A stretch of DNA of 64,000 nt from an uncultured Pseudovibrio sp. GTDB lineage: Bacteria > Pseudomonadota > Alphaproteobacteria > Rhizobiales > Stappiaceae. The notes under the pieces are model-generated. The model saw nothing but the letters and a program-made list of their open reading frames with translations. It did not search any database and was not told where the DNA came from. Positions within the stretch are counted from its first letter, which is position 1, and each line of letters begins with the position of its first letter. The position numbers were made by a program, and so were the translations under genes. Where the stretch lies: assembly GCA_947502585.1 (NCBI GenBank), contig CANNAV010000004.1:1-64000 (forward strand), written 5' to 3'. Of the stretch, positions 57,531 through 64,000 are shown piece by piece.

Positions 57531-58076
57531 TCATAGCCCGCGTCGCCCCCGTCCGGTGGCGCGGGCCATTATCATAGCAATTTGTCCCTGAGATTTTTCA
57601 AAGCTACGCGCATCCTGTGTAGCCACATTTATCGTAACGCCGGGCTGTGCGTTGCCCGCGTTCAGTGCCACGCCGAGGCGACCATCGTTGCCGCGCTGCA
57701 AGGGCAGGATTGCCTCTGCCCCTGCTTCTCCCATCACCCCCAGGCTTGCGTTGCCTGCCGCAAACATCGTAGGGTTGGAAACGATGCCGCCTTTTGCAAA
57801 GGGCGTGACACCGGCCACATTGCCAATTGCTGATGAAATCCCGGCAGAAAGAAGATTTTCAAGCGGCTTTAAGGCACTGCTGAGTGCAGAGCCGGACATG
57901 TTGAGCGCGACTTGTGAGAGGACCGATTGCAGGTCTTTGCCGGAGGTGACGGCGCTTTGCAGACCTTTGCCAAGCTCTGAGGAAAACTCTTTGGCAAGAG
58001 TGTTGACCTCCTGCATGGTTGTCTCCAGCTCGCGCACATCTTCTACGTTCAGTGGTTCATTAAAACTATCGGTCAT
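57531..58076 (-). CDS. GTA tail tape-measure protein (g11)
   Basis: 181 residues. N-terminal helical part (SFNEPLNVEDVRELETTMQE), a glycine/serine-rich middle with hydrophobic patches (ISSAIGNVAGVTPFAKGGIV), a GEAGAEAILPLQRG segment and the basic end RGRRGL. This is the short GTA tape-measure protein, in keeping with a stubby siphovirus-like tail. It overlaps the g10.1 stop by four bases. The basic C-terminus looks complete. It is followed by a terminator. Confidence 0.9.
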   Translation of the reverse strand: MTDSFNEPLNVEDVRELETTMQEVNTLAKEFSSELGKGLQSAVTSGKDLQSVLSQVALNMSGSALSSALKPLENLLSAGISSAIGNVAGVTPFAKGGIVSNPTMFAAGNASLGVMGEAGAEAILPLQRGNDGRLGVALNAGNAQPGVTINVATQDARSFEKSQGQIAMIMARATGRGRRGL

Positions 58077-58300
58077 GGTGTTTGTTGATCCTCTTCGTCC
58101 GGAAACTGAACCAGCAACTCCTCCAGCACGCCGCGTGTGATTGTGTGTGCTCTGCGGTTTCCAGGTAGGGTGAAGGCCATTTCCAGTTCGATCAGTGTTG
58201 AGCGCCAGAAGGTGTGTGGTGACCAGCCAAATTCCCGGCAGGCTTTGTGCATCAGCTCATGCCAGGGAACAGGCTTATCTTCAGATTGCTCAGGTTTCAC
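58073..58300 (-). CDS. GTA tail assembly chaperone-like protein (g10.1, rcc01693 type)
   Basis: 75 residues. The segment VPWHELMHKACREFGWSPHTFWRST is characteristic of the small protein between g10 and g11. Overlaps the g10 stop and g11 start by four bases each. In R. capsulatus a similar small gene lies here; it is thought to parallel the tape-measure chaperone pair of siphophages. No export signal. Confidence 0.87.
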   Translation of the reverse strand: MKPEQSEDKPVPWHELMHKACREFGWSPHTFWRSTLIELEMAFTLPGNRRAHTITRGVLEELLVQFPDEEDQQTP

Positions 58301-58665
58301 AGGCGAGACTGCTCAGAGGCTGCCTTCTCCTGAGGTGGAGAAAACGTGGCGACCAGGAGCTCGCCTGCCAGCCTGGCAAGAGCTGCAACGCCGCCCTGGT
58401 GGGAGAGTTCCGCAACTTCTTCGTTTTCTATGATAAGTCCTCCACCACGCAGGCCTGCACCCAGCACCTTGATGATATCAGCAGCACTCAGCTGCCCGGA
58501 GGAGAACCGTTCTGTAAGCTGGTGCAATGTGGAGCAGTTGAGCGCGTCTTCCAGCTCTGCCAGAGCCCCAAGCGTGAGCACCAGAATGTGCTTTTGACCG
58601 CCCAGATCTGCCAGGACTTCACCGCGTGTGCGATTAACGCCCCGGCCATAGGTTTTTGAAGGCAT
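58297..58665 (-). CDS. GTA gp10 family tail assembly protein (g10)
   Basis: 122 residues of the GTA-gp10 family, with NRTRGEVLADLGGQKHILVL, LGALAELEDALNC and RGGGLIIENEEV. Likely a tail assembly chaperone acting before the tape-measure protein. ATG 58665 is ten bases after the g9 stop. Cytoplasmic, no membrane segment. Confidence 0.9.
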   Translation of the reverse strand: MPSKTYGRGVNRTRGEVLADLGGQKHILVLTLGALAELEDALNCSTLHQLTERFSSGQLSAADIIKVLGAGLRGGGLIIENEEVAELSHQGGVAALARLAGELLVATFSPPQEKAASEQSRL

Positions 58666-58675
58666 CGCAGGCTCC

Positions 58676-59092
58676 TCAGATTAGCGGGTTGAAAATGAGA
58701 GCACCGGCAGATTCCAATGAAATCTCGAAGGTGACTTCAGATTTATAATCACCGGAGTACTCCAGCGCGGAGAGGTGGAACGGGCCTTCCAATACCCCAA
58801 AGCCCGGCAGGATAATCTGCCATGTACGCAGCTCTCCGGCGAAGAATGCACTGCGGACTTTCTCTGCGGACGCTTTATCGCGAAACAGACCACTGCCAGA
58901 GAGCGAGGCGTGGCGGGTGGACGCTCCTGCCAGCAGCTCCCGCCAGCGGCCTGTGCTTTCAGCATCGGTAATATCAATGGGTGTGGCGTTGAGGGCGAGG
59001 CGTCTTGAGCGCAGGCCTGCCACGCTTTCATAGGTTCCATCACCCTCCGTATCCAGTTTCAGAAGCAGGTTTTTACCGGCCTGTGCGACCAT
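58676..59092 (-). CDS. GTA major tail tube protein (g9)
   Basis: 138 residues of the TP901-1-like major tail family: MVAQAGKNLLLKLDTEGDGT at the start, then the SLSGSGLF, FFAGELRTWQI and SGDYKSEVTFEISLESAG blocks. Forms the tail tube of the particle. It lies 23 bases after g8. Length and order match R. capsulatus GTA. Confidence 0.92.
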   Translation of the reverse strand: MVAQAGKNLLLKLDTEGDGTYESVAGLRSRRLALNATPIDITDAESTGRWRELLAGASTRHASLSGSGLFRDKASAEKVRSAFFAGELRTWQIILPGFGVLEGPFHLSALEYSGDYKSEVTFEISLESAGALIFNPLI

Positions 59093-59115
59093 TTGTTTTC
59101 CTTTCAGGGTTGGTG

Positions 59116-59520
59116 TCAGGCTGTCTTTTGCAGCAAAACAGAGAACCTGATGCGTCCGTACCAGGTGCGGCCATCACTCAGACGGCGGCAGCTGGTTTCG
59201 GTCATGGTCAGGCCTGCACTCTCATATCCGGCGGGCGTGACACCGGCCTCCAGCAGTTCGTTGAAAATCTGCAGGATTTCCTGGGTCTGAGCCCGGTCCG
59301 CATGGCGGGAGTAGATGCCGACAGACCCTGTGAGCCTGCTGCCCTCTTCCAGATGACCCGTCAGCAACTGTGTGGTGACGGCTTCCAGCGTAGCATAGGG
59401 CAAAGTTGCCCCTCTTGGCACGCCGTCGAACACACGCAGGGGGTCTCCCAGATAGGGTTTCAAAGATGCCCTGGCGTGGATGGCCTGAAACAAGGCTTTG
59501 CGGAACTCAAGCTCCCCCAT
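59116..59520 (-). CDS. GTA tail terminator-like protein (g8, DUF3168)
   Basis: 134 residues from ATG 59520, which lies inside the end of g7 and has GGAGGAGGG upstream. DUF3168 sequence: LKPYLGDPLRVFDGVPRGA, YATLEAVTTQLL, and VGIYSRHADRAQTQEILQIF. Caps the tail and joins it to the head. A start 21 bases earlier is possible but lacks a ribosome site. Confidence 0.9.
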   Translation of the reverse strand: MGELEFRKALFQAIHARASLKPYLGDPLRVFDGVPRGATLPYATLEAVTTQLLTGHLEEGSRLTGSVGIYSRHADRAQTQEILQIFNELLEAGVTPAGYESAGLTMTETSCRRLSDGRTWYGRIRFSVLLQKTA

Positions 59521-59845
59521 GATTGCCCTCCTCCAGCTCACAAAGGATCTGCATGAAGGCGTCCGGTTCTGAGTGCGGGAGAACTGCTTTTACCCTGAGG
59601 CTTTTCCCCTCCCGTTCCAACCGCCAGCCCTCTGCCACATCTGTGCGGCGGCGAATTGTGATTGTGAGCGGGTAGGAGCTTGCGATCCGGCCTGCGGTTG
59701 TGGCCTCTGAGCCTCCGGATGCCTCTGTCAGCCCCCAGACCATGCCGACTTGCTGATAACTCCTTATGACAGAGCCATCCGTGCTGTTGGTTACCTCTGG
59801 CCTGAGCAGGAGTAAGGGCGTATTGAGTGTGCCTGCTGCTCTCAT
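59507..59845 (-). CDS. GTA head closure/head-tail adaptor protein (g7)
   Basis: 112 residues of the phage head closure family. RITTIRRRTDV-like sequence (ITIRRRTDVAEGWRLEREGK) and RIASSYPLT are typical. Overlaps g6 by four bases and g8 by 14. Acts at the head-tail junction. Confidence 0.88.
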   Translation of the reverse strand: MRAAGTLNTPLLLLRPEVTNSTDGSVIRSYQQVGMVWGLTEASGGSEATTAGRIASSYPLTITIRRRTDVAEGWRLEREGKSLRVKAVLPHSEPDAFMQILCELEEGNHGGA

Positions 59846-60414
59846 ATTCTAAGCACCTTGTAGGGGGAGAGTGCCGTCTCGAAGCCGTGGGGCATGAGAC
59901 CTGTGAGGCGGTCTTCCTCCAGCATGGAGCGGCGCTCGTACCAGAAGCCGACCAGCATCAGAATCGCTGTCTGCAGGCCAGCGGGAACGGAGGCTGAGGT
60001 TGCGCCGTAACCTGCTTTGAAGTCGACCTCAATGCCGTTAAGGTCTCGCACAGGACCAACTGCTCCTGCCCTGAAGCGCATACGAGCTGGATTTCCGGCC
60101 AGGTCTGCCTGATAGTCTGTTGCCGGCACCAGACGCTGGTTGCCGTCCTTATCATAGGTGTAGACCTGCAGAATTTGCGTGACTGGTGCGACAGACAGGC
60201 GGATCAGGCGGTCTGAGGGCAGATCGTCCAGAAGCAGCCGCCATTCCTGATCGATGAGGGCCCGCCGTGTAAGTGTCTCAACCTGCTCCCGCGCGGCTTT
60301 GATCAGACGCAGGATCAGGTCATCCTCGTAACTGTGAGATACCCTGAGTTGCGCATGCGCCTGGGCGAGCGAAACCGGCTCCAGAGCCGGTGGCACTGTG
60401 AGTATAGCCGTCAA
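59842..60414 (-). CDS. GTA head-tail connector protein (g6)
   Basis: 190 residues of the gp6-like head-tail connector family. LAQAHAQLRVSHSYEDDLIL, the AAREQVETLTRRALIDQEW block and the VDFKAGYG motif are characteristic, with PAGLQTAILMLVGFWYERR near the end. It forms a ring below the portal. It begins about 90 bases after the capsid gene, and a small hairpin lies in that gap. Confidence 0.9.
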   Translation of the reverse strand: MTAILTVPPALEPVSLAQAHAQLRVSHSYEDDLILRLIKAAREQVETLTRRALIDQEWRLLLDDLPSDRLIRLSVAPVTQILQVYTYDKDGNQRLVPATDYQADLAGNPARMRFRAGAVGPVRDLNGIEVDFKAGYGATSASVPAGLQTAILMLVGFWYERRSMLEEDRLTGLMPHGFETALSPYKVLRI

Positions 60415-60470
60415 GGCGGCTCCTCCTTTATTGTGATTGAAGTAACTGGGTCGCGTTTGCGGACCTTTGC

Positions 60471-60495
60471 CCGAAAAACGATAAGCACTTTTCGG
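60471..60495 (-). other. Hairpin between capsid gene and g6
   Basis: CCGAAAA (60471-60477) pairs with TTTTCGG (60489-60495) ten bases after the capsid stop. There is no separate U-run, so it is more likely an RNA-stability or processing hairpin that favours capsid message than a full terminator. Confidence 0.35.
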
Positions 60496-60504
60496 AGATT
60501 TGCT

Positions 60505-61836
60505 TTACGCGCTGAAGTTCAACAGCTTATAGGCATCGAAATCCATGATACCGCCGCCGACACGTTTGGTGATGTAAAACAGAACGTTCGGCTTGCTGGT
60601 GTACGGATCGCGCAGAACAGAGATGCCGACACGGTCCACCACCATGTAGCCGCGGTGGAAGTCACCAAACGCGATGGCATATGGGTCAGAATCTGCGGTC
60701 ATATCCGGCATGTGTTCAGCTTCGGTGACCGGGAAACCCATGAGGCTTGGGGCTGCGCCTGCGGAGGCTGGTGGTTGCCAGATGTAGTTGCCCTGCCCGT
60801 CCTTCAGCTTACGGATGGCGGCTTGCGTTCTGCGGTTGAAGAGGAAGCGGGCGTTACGGCGGATGGCTGTTTTAACGCCGTAAATCAGCGAAATAAGCAG
60901 ATCACTGCCGTTGGAAGAGGGAAACGACCCGGCCTGCCCCGTCCTGACAGAGCCGATGGAAAGGCCGGTATCATCCAGAGTGCCGTGAATTGTGCCTGTG
61001 AGCAGACCCTGTGGCTGACTGGTGCCGTTGCCATTGAGAAAGGCAGCAGATTCTTTTTCCGCAAAGACCGTTTCCACTTCTTCCGCCAGAATTTCACCGA
61101 TGTTGACCGCTGCATCATCCAGCAGAGTTTGGGTGACGGCTGGCAGTGCGGAAAGCTCGAAGATCTTTACCTCCCGCATCTCAAACTTCATTGCATTTGT
61201 GGGAGTGCTGCGGGCGTCGGTTTCGCCTTCCCAATCCGCATCCGGGTTCACGGTCACAACAGGGCGGCGGTAAGATGGGCCAGAGATCTTGCGGTTTGAA
61301 GCGATGGAGCGAATTGGGGACAGAGCCGTTATGCGGCGCAGAATGTCCGTTTCCAGCTGTTCCGGCACCAGATAACCACCATCCGCAACTGTGCCGGAGG
61401 ACATGGCCTTTTGTTCCAGGGTTTTGAGGCGGGTTTCCTGGCCGTCGCGCATGTAGGTCTCGAACGCGGATTTGTGTTCCACCTCAGCAGTTGGACCTCC
61501 TGCGGTCAGTGGTGTGGATCGGGGCAAGCGCTGTGATTTGAGCTGGAGTTCATTCAGGTGGCGCAGCTGGCCATCAATGATCTCTTCAAGGCGGGCGAGC
61601 TTTTCGTCCAGGAGCACGTCAGAGCCGGATTTTTGCTCCAGTTCGGTCAGGCGCATATCGTTGGTCCGGGTATATTCAGAATAGGCATGGCTTAGCTGAT
61701 CAAAGCTGCCGGAAGCCTCCATTCCCGACACGAACTGTCCCGTAACCGGGCCAGAAAACGTGGGCTGGGCTGGCTTCCCAGCAGATTCCCTTGCGAAGTC
61801 TTTGGTTTCTAATGCTGGTTTACATGTGTTAATCAT
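60505..61836 (-). CDS. GTA major capsid protein (g5, HK97 fold)
   Basis: 443 residues. An N-terminal delta-like region (about 1-150), with a predicted coiled coil (LTELEQKSGSDVLLDEKLAR), is removed by the prohead protease. The mature HK97-fold part begins near GTVADGGYLVPEQLETDILR, with ETVFAEKESAAFLNGNGTSQ and VVDRVGISVLRDPYTSKPNV further on. Forms the small head that packages random host DNA. ATG 61836 follows GAGGAATATAATCCT. Confidence 0.95.
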   Translation of the reverse strand: MINTCKPALETKDFARESAGKPAQPTFSGPVTGQFVSGMEASGSFDQLSHAYSEYTRTNDMRLTELEQKSGSDVLLDEKLARLEEIIDGQLRHLNELQLKSQRLPRSTPLTAGGPTAEVEHKSAFETYMRDGQETRLKTLEQKAMSSGTVADGGYLVPEQLETDILRRITALSPIRSIASNRKISGPSYRRPVVTVNPDADWEGETDARSTPTNAMKFEMREVKIFELSALPAVTQTLLDDAAVNIGEILAEEVETVFAEKESAAFLNGNGTSQPQGLLTGTIHGTLDDTGLSIGSVRTGQAGSFPSSNGSDLLISLIYGVKTAIRRNARFLFNRRTQAAIRKLKDGQGNYIWQPPASAGAAPSLMGFPVTEAEHMPDMTADSDPYAIAFGDFHRGYMVVDRVGISVLRDPYTSKPNVLFYITKRVGGGIMDFDAYKLLNFSA

Positions 61837-61917
61837 AGGATTATATTCCTCTTTAAGAGCAAAAAAAAAGCGGTGTCCTTTGGAACCACAGATCGCAGGT
61901 TCAGATTATCAGTCTTT

Positions 61918-62343
61918 TCAGGAGACCACGGTCAGGCGCGCCGATGGCAACAACGGGAACGTGACCAGAGAGATCTCCCAGAGATCCACCGCCAGCACAT
62001 CCCGTCGTCCGGTTTTGCTGTTGCGCCGGGCGCGGCGGGTTTTGAAGCCGATGGACAAACCGTCCAAAATGCCCGATTGCACCATGGCGATAGCCTGACG
62101 CCCCTGGATGATGCCCGGATACAGCAAACCCTTTACAAACAGGCCAACGCTGTCCTCCTGAATGTGCAGCCACTTGCCGATGGGGTGGGAAGGATCGTGC
62201 TGCCAGAGCATTTTCACATCCGTGAGCTTTTGCTTTTGCAATGTGTTTCGAAATGCACCTTTGCGCATCACGTCGCCGCCCTGGTCACTCAGTTCAAACC
62301 GGCTGGCGTAACCTTCAATGGCGACAGGGTAACCTGTATTCAA
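61918..62343 (-). CDS. GTA prohead protease (g4, HK97 family)
   Basis: About 141 residues from TTG 62343, which has GGGAGG eight bases upstream. A frame is open to 62460, but that segment overlaps another reading frame and is not protease-like. Family sequence starts at IEGYASRFELSDQGGDVM; the catalytic His/Ser blocks are MLWQHDPSHPIGKW and GILDGLSIGFKT. Matures the capsid and scaffold. Slightly short for the family (about 160-190), so the start remains uncertain. Confidence 0.88.
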   Translation of the reverse strand: MNTGYPVAIEGYASRFELSDQGGDVMRKGAFRNTLQKQKLTDVKMLWQHDPSHPIGKWLHIQEDSVGLFVKGLLYPGIIQGRQAIAMVQSGILDGLSIGFKTRRARRNSKTGRRDVLAVDLWEISLVTFPLLPSARLTVVS

Positions 62344-62368
62344 ACTGATTGCCTCCCTCTGTGAGCTT

Positions 62369-62548
62369 TCAATTGTTTTTACCGCCGGCGTCTGCCTCCA
62401 CCGACTTTGCCGCACGTCGTTCCACAAGAGCTCCGGCGAGTGCCCTGGTGAAGTTGGCAAAGGTTTGTACGGGGGCGTCTTTGCCGCGCTGTGCTACCTG
62501 TTGTTTTCGCTCAGCAGGCACAGCATGGGCCTTGTGATCTCGGGTCAT
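62369..62548 (-). CDS. Small basic protein in GTA cluster between g3.5 and protease
   Basis: A 59-codon frame, ATG 62548 to TGA 62369-62371, fills the gap between g3.5 and the prohead protease. It reads MTRDHKAHAVPAERK onward, with FANFTRALAGALVERRAAKS, a plausible amphipathic helix, and ends GGKNN. Its stop lies 25 bases before the protease start. The ribosome site (GGTGAATGG) is weak. No family recognised. Real coding is likely because otherwise a compact operon would carry a 256-base gap. Confidence 0.5.
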   Translation of the reverse strand: MTRDHKAHAVPAERKQQVAQRGKDAPVQTFANFTRALAGALVERRAAKSVEADAGGKNN

Positions 62549-62599
62549 CCATTCACCATAAACCTTTCAGATTATCTCAATATTCGGAATATGCGGATT

Positions 62600-62788
62600 T
62601 CAAAGATCCACGCGCAGCAGCTGGTTGAGTTTTTCCAGTTCGCACATAAACTCTTCGAACCTGCGATTGAACCGGATGACTTGCTTTAATGCCCATAAGA
62701 GCAATGATGTGGAGGTGCCCGCCCAGGCGCCGAGCGCGATATGGGCCAGGTCTCCTTTTGCGGCAAGCGCTGCCAGCAACTCATTCAT
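62600..62788 (-). CDS. GTA small membrane protein (g3.5-like)
   Basis: 62 residues from ATG 62788 with GAGAG upstream, overlapping the portal stop by eight bases. It has one hydrophobic segment (IALGAWAGTSTSLLLWAL) followed by a charged helix (RRFEEFMCELEKLNQLL). It occupies the place of R. capsulatus GTA orf g3.5. Function unknown; the layout resembles small holin-like or regulatory membrane proteins but that is speculation. Confidence 0.7.
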   Translation of the reverse strand: MNELLAALAAKGDLAHIALGAWAGTSTSLLLWALKQVIRFNRRFEEFMCELEKLNQLLRVDL

Positions 62789-63959
62789 ATTTACTCTCTG
62801 CCCCATACCCAACGGCGATGCGTTTTTCATCGCGGGAGAGGAAGTTCGCTGCGGTGATCCGATCCCACAGCGCCTTGCGTTCCTGTGCCAGCGCTTCAAC
62901 AGCATCCATATCAAGCTCCAGCGTGATCTGCTCATCATAAGCGCCAGAGAGCCAGCTGGAGAGCTCTGAGAGAACCCGCGCGGCGAGCGGCACGACAGTC
63001 GAGCGCCAGAAGGCGCGGTTGGCCTCCTGATAATTGGCGTAGGTATTATCTCCGGGTATACCAAGCAGCATGGGCGGCACGCCGAAGGCCAGCGCGATTT
63101 CCCGGGCTGCGATATTTTTCAACTCTATGAAGTCCATATCCTTTGGCGACATACCCATCTGTTTCCAGTCCAGCCCGCCTTCCAGCAGCATGGGACGACC
63201 TGCATTCTTTGCCCCCTGATAAGAGCTTGCCAGTTCTTCGCTGAGGCGGTGAAACTGGTCCTCCGTCATGTTCATGGTATCGCCCGCACCATAGACCAGC
63301 GCACCTGTCGGGCAGGCCGCATTGTCGAGCAGAGACTTGTTCCATTCTCCCGCGGCATTATGGATATCAAGGGCAATTTGCGCAGCCTCAACAGGTGCGA
63401 AGCCGTAGTGGTCGTTGAGCGGATTGAAGAGCTTGATGTGCAGGACGGGCGGCACCTTATCACCGGGTGCTTTGCGCAGCTCCACTTTGCGGCCTGCAAC
63501 CTGATACTCATAGGCTTCCACCCAGCCTGTATCATCCACCAGCACCTTCATCCGGTCCGGTCGCAGAGCGTGGAGCTCACGCGGCGCACCATCCAGTGAG
63601 ACAGCTTCCACATACGCATTGCCGGAGACCAGCAGGAAGCCGTAGACCTCCTCCAGAAACGAGCGCCGCGTTTGCATTGGGGTGGGCTGGTTCAGAAGTT
63701 CTGTCAGAGGATGGGCGTCCAGTTCTTCATCGCCCACCTTCACGGTGAGGGAAACATTTGCGGCGGCCTCGGAGATGAGACGGACGCATCTGTAGGCGAT
63801 AGTATTTCGTAAATACCCCTGGTTTATAAGTGCTTCATAGTTGCGCGGGGTCCAGATGGCCCCTTCACCAAAGCGCATAAACGCCACGGATTTTGTCCGC
63901 GAGGCCTTGGCTTCAGTTACCGGTGAAAAAACTGAATCAAGAAGTCTGCGTAACCCCAT
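62781..63959 (-). CDS. GTA portal protein (g3, HK97 family)
   Basis: 392 residues. Portal signatures: AYRCVRLISEAAANVSLTV, FLLVSGNAYVE, the helical NYQEANRAFWRSTVVPLAAR and IALAFGVPPMLLGIPGD. Forms the dodecameric DNA gate at the capsid vertex. ATG 63959, MGLRRLLDSVF, gives the usual length. Terminase (g2) would be expected upstream, beyond the right window edge; the last 41 bases show nothing recognisable. Confidence 0.95.
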   Translation of the reverse strand: MGLRRLLDSVFSPVTEAKASRTKSVAFMRFGEGAIWTPRNYEALINQGYLRNTIAYRCVRLISEAAANVSLTVKVGDEELDAHPLTELLNQPTPMQTRRSFLEEVYGFLLVSGNAYVEAVSLDGAPRELHALRPDRMKVLVDDTGWVEAYEYQVAGRKVELRKAPGDKVPPVLHIKLFNPLNDHYGFAPVEAAQIALDIHNAAGEWNKSLLDNAACPTGALVYGAGDTMNMTEDQFHRLSEELASSYQGAKNAGRPMLLEGGLDWKQMGMSPKDMDFIELKNIAAREIALAFGVPPMLLGIPGDNTYANYQEANRAFWRSTVVPLAARVLSELSSWLSGAYDEQITLELDMDAVEALAQERKALWDRITAANFLSRDEKRIAVGYGAESKYE

Positions 63960-64000
63960 GAGATCAGTATCCTTTTCTCTTTAACTTAATGTTCTGATGC

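Noticed and set aside
57301-57534. 77-codon minus-strand frame starting on the g11 stop codon
   Set aside because: It contains the g11 terminator hairpin and T-run, has no family resemblance and overlaps the g12 start region; noncoding is the simpler reading.
60334-61299. 321-codon plus-strand frame
   Set aside because: Antisense to capsid and g6 genes with no recognisable motif or ribosome site.
51417-63959. Integrated prophage
   Set aside because: Gene set and order match the GTA structural cluster; no integrase, repressor, replication genes or attachment sites are seen in the window.
1-64000. CRISPR arrays, tRNA or rRNA genes, insertion sequences
   Set aside because: Read-through found no regularly spaced repeats, cloverleaf-like genes or transposase frames.

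Overview
The window reads as chromosomal DNA of a marine-type alphaproteobacterium, probably Hyphomicrobiales/Stappiaceae (Pseudovibrio- or Roseibium-like). The grounds are moderate GC, a gene-transfer-agent (GTA) structural cluster of the Rhodobacter capsulatus type, the rhizobial-style order feuPQ - ccmIEFH - degP - two-component pair - glnE, and many GTG/TTG starts behind good ribosome sites. The genus is an inference. I saw no tRNA, rRNA, CRISPR array or insertion sequence. No stretch over 300 bases lacks a gene or a described signal.

Layout. 0-6.7 kb is metabolic: a cut-off membrane protein end, a 1-Cys peroxiredoxin, dihydroxy-acid dehydratase (ilvD), a tandem pair of DadA-like FAD oxidoreductases and a short-chain dehydrogenase. 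6.8-18.2 kb is the most unusual part. A leftward operon encodes an ABC exporter-like protein with a badly eroded ATPase domain, a stand-alone cyclic-nucleotide-binding protein, a metallo-beta-lactamase-fold hydrolase and a membrane class III nucleotide cyclase. Divergent from it is a rightward operon of four glycosyltransferases and a polysaccharide deacetylase. A 28-bp near-perfect palindrome sits midway between the two. 18.2-28.2 kb holds an oligopeptide-type ABC importer operon ending in a methyltransferase, a second membrane cyclase with a periplasmic sensor region, and a class III CoA-transferase.

28.5-50.9 kb is core genome: pepN, a PAS histidine kinase, then on the minus strand glnE preceded by a two-component pair and a DegP protease, a frameshifted alpha/beta hydrolase, the cytochrome c maturation genes ccmI-E-F-H, an orphan 487-residue protein, a small lipoprotein, and the FeuP/FeuQ-like two-component pair with a small PepSY-like periplasmic protein upstream.

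51.4-64 kb is the GTA head-tail cluster on the minus strand, from portal (g3) to the tail fibre/host-specificity protein (g15). Terminase would lie beyond the right edge. An intrinsic terminator lies between g11 and g12, and a 59-residue reading frame lies between g3.5 and the prohead protease.

How parts may work together (inference). The cyclase, cyclic-nucleotide-binding protein and MBL hydrolase look like a make-sense-degrade signalling cassette. Their operon position with an exporter-like protein, opposite glycan-building enzymes, suggests cyclic-nucleotide control of a cell-surface or secreted glycoconjugate. I regard this as the best candidate for an undescribed system here.
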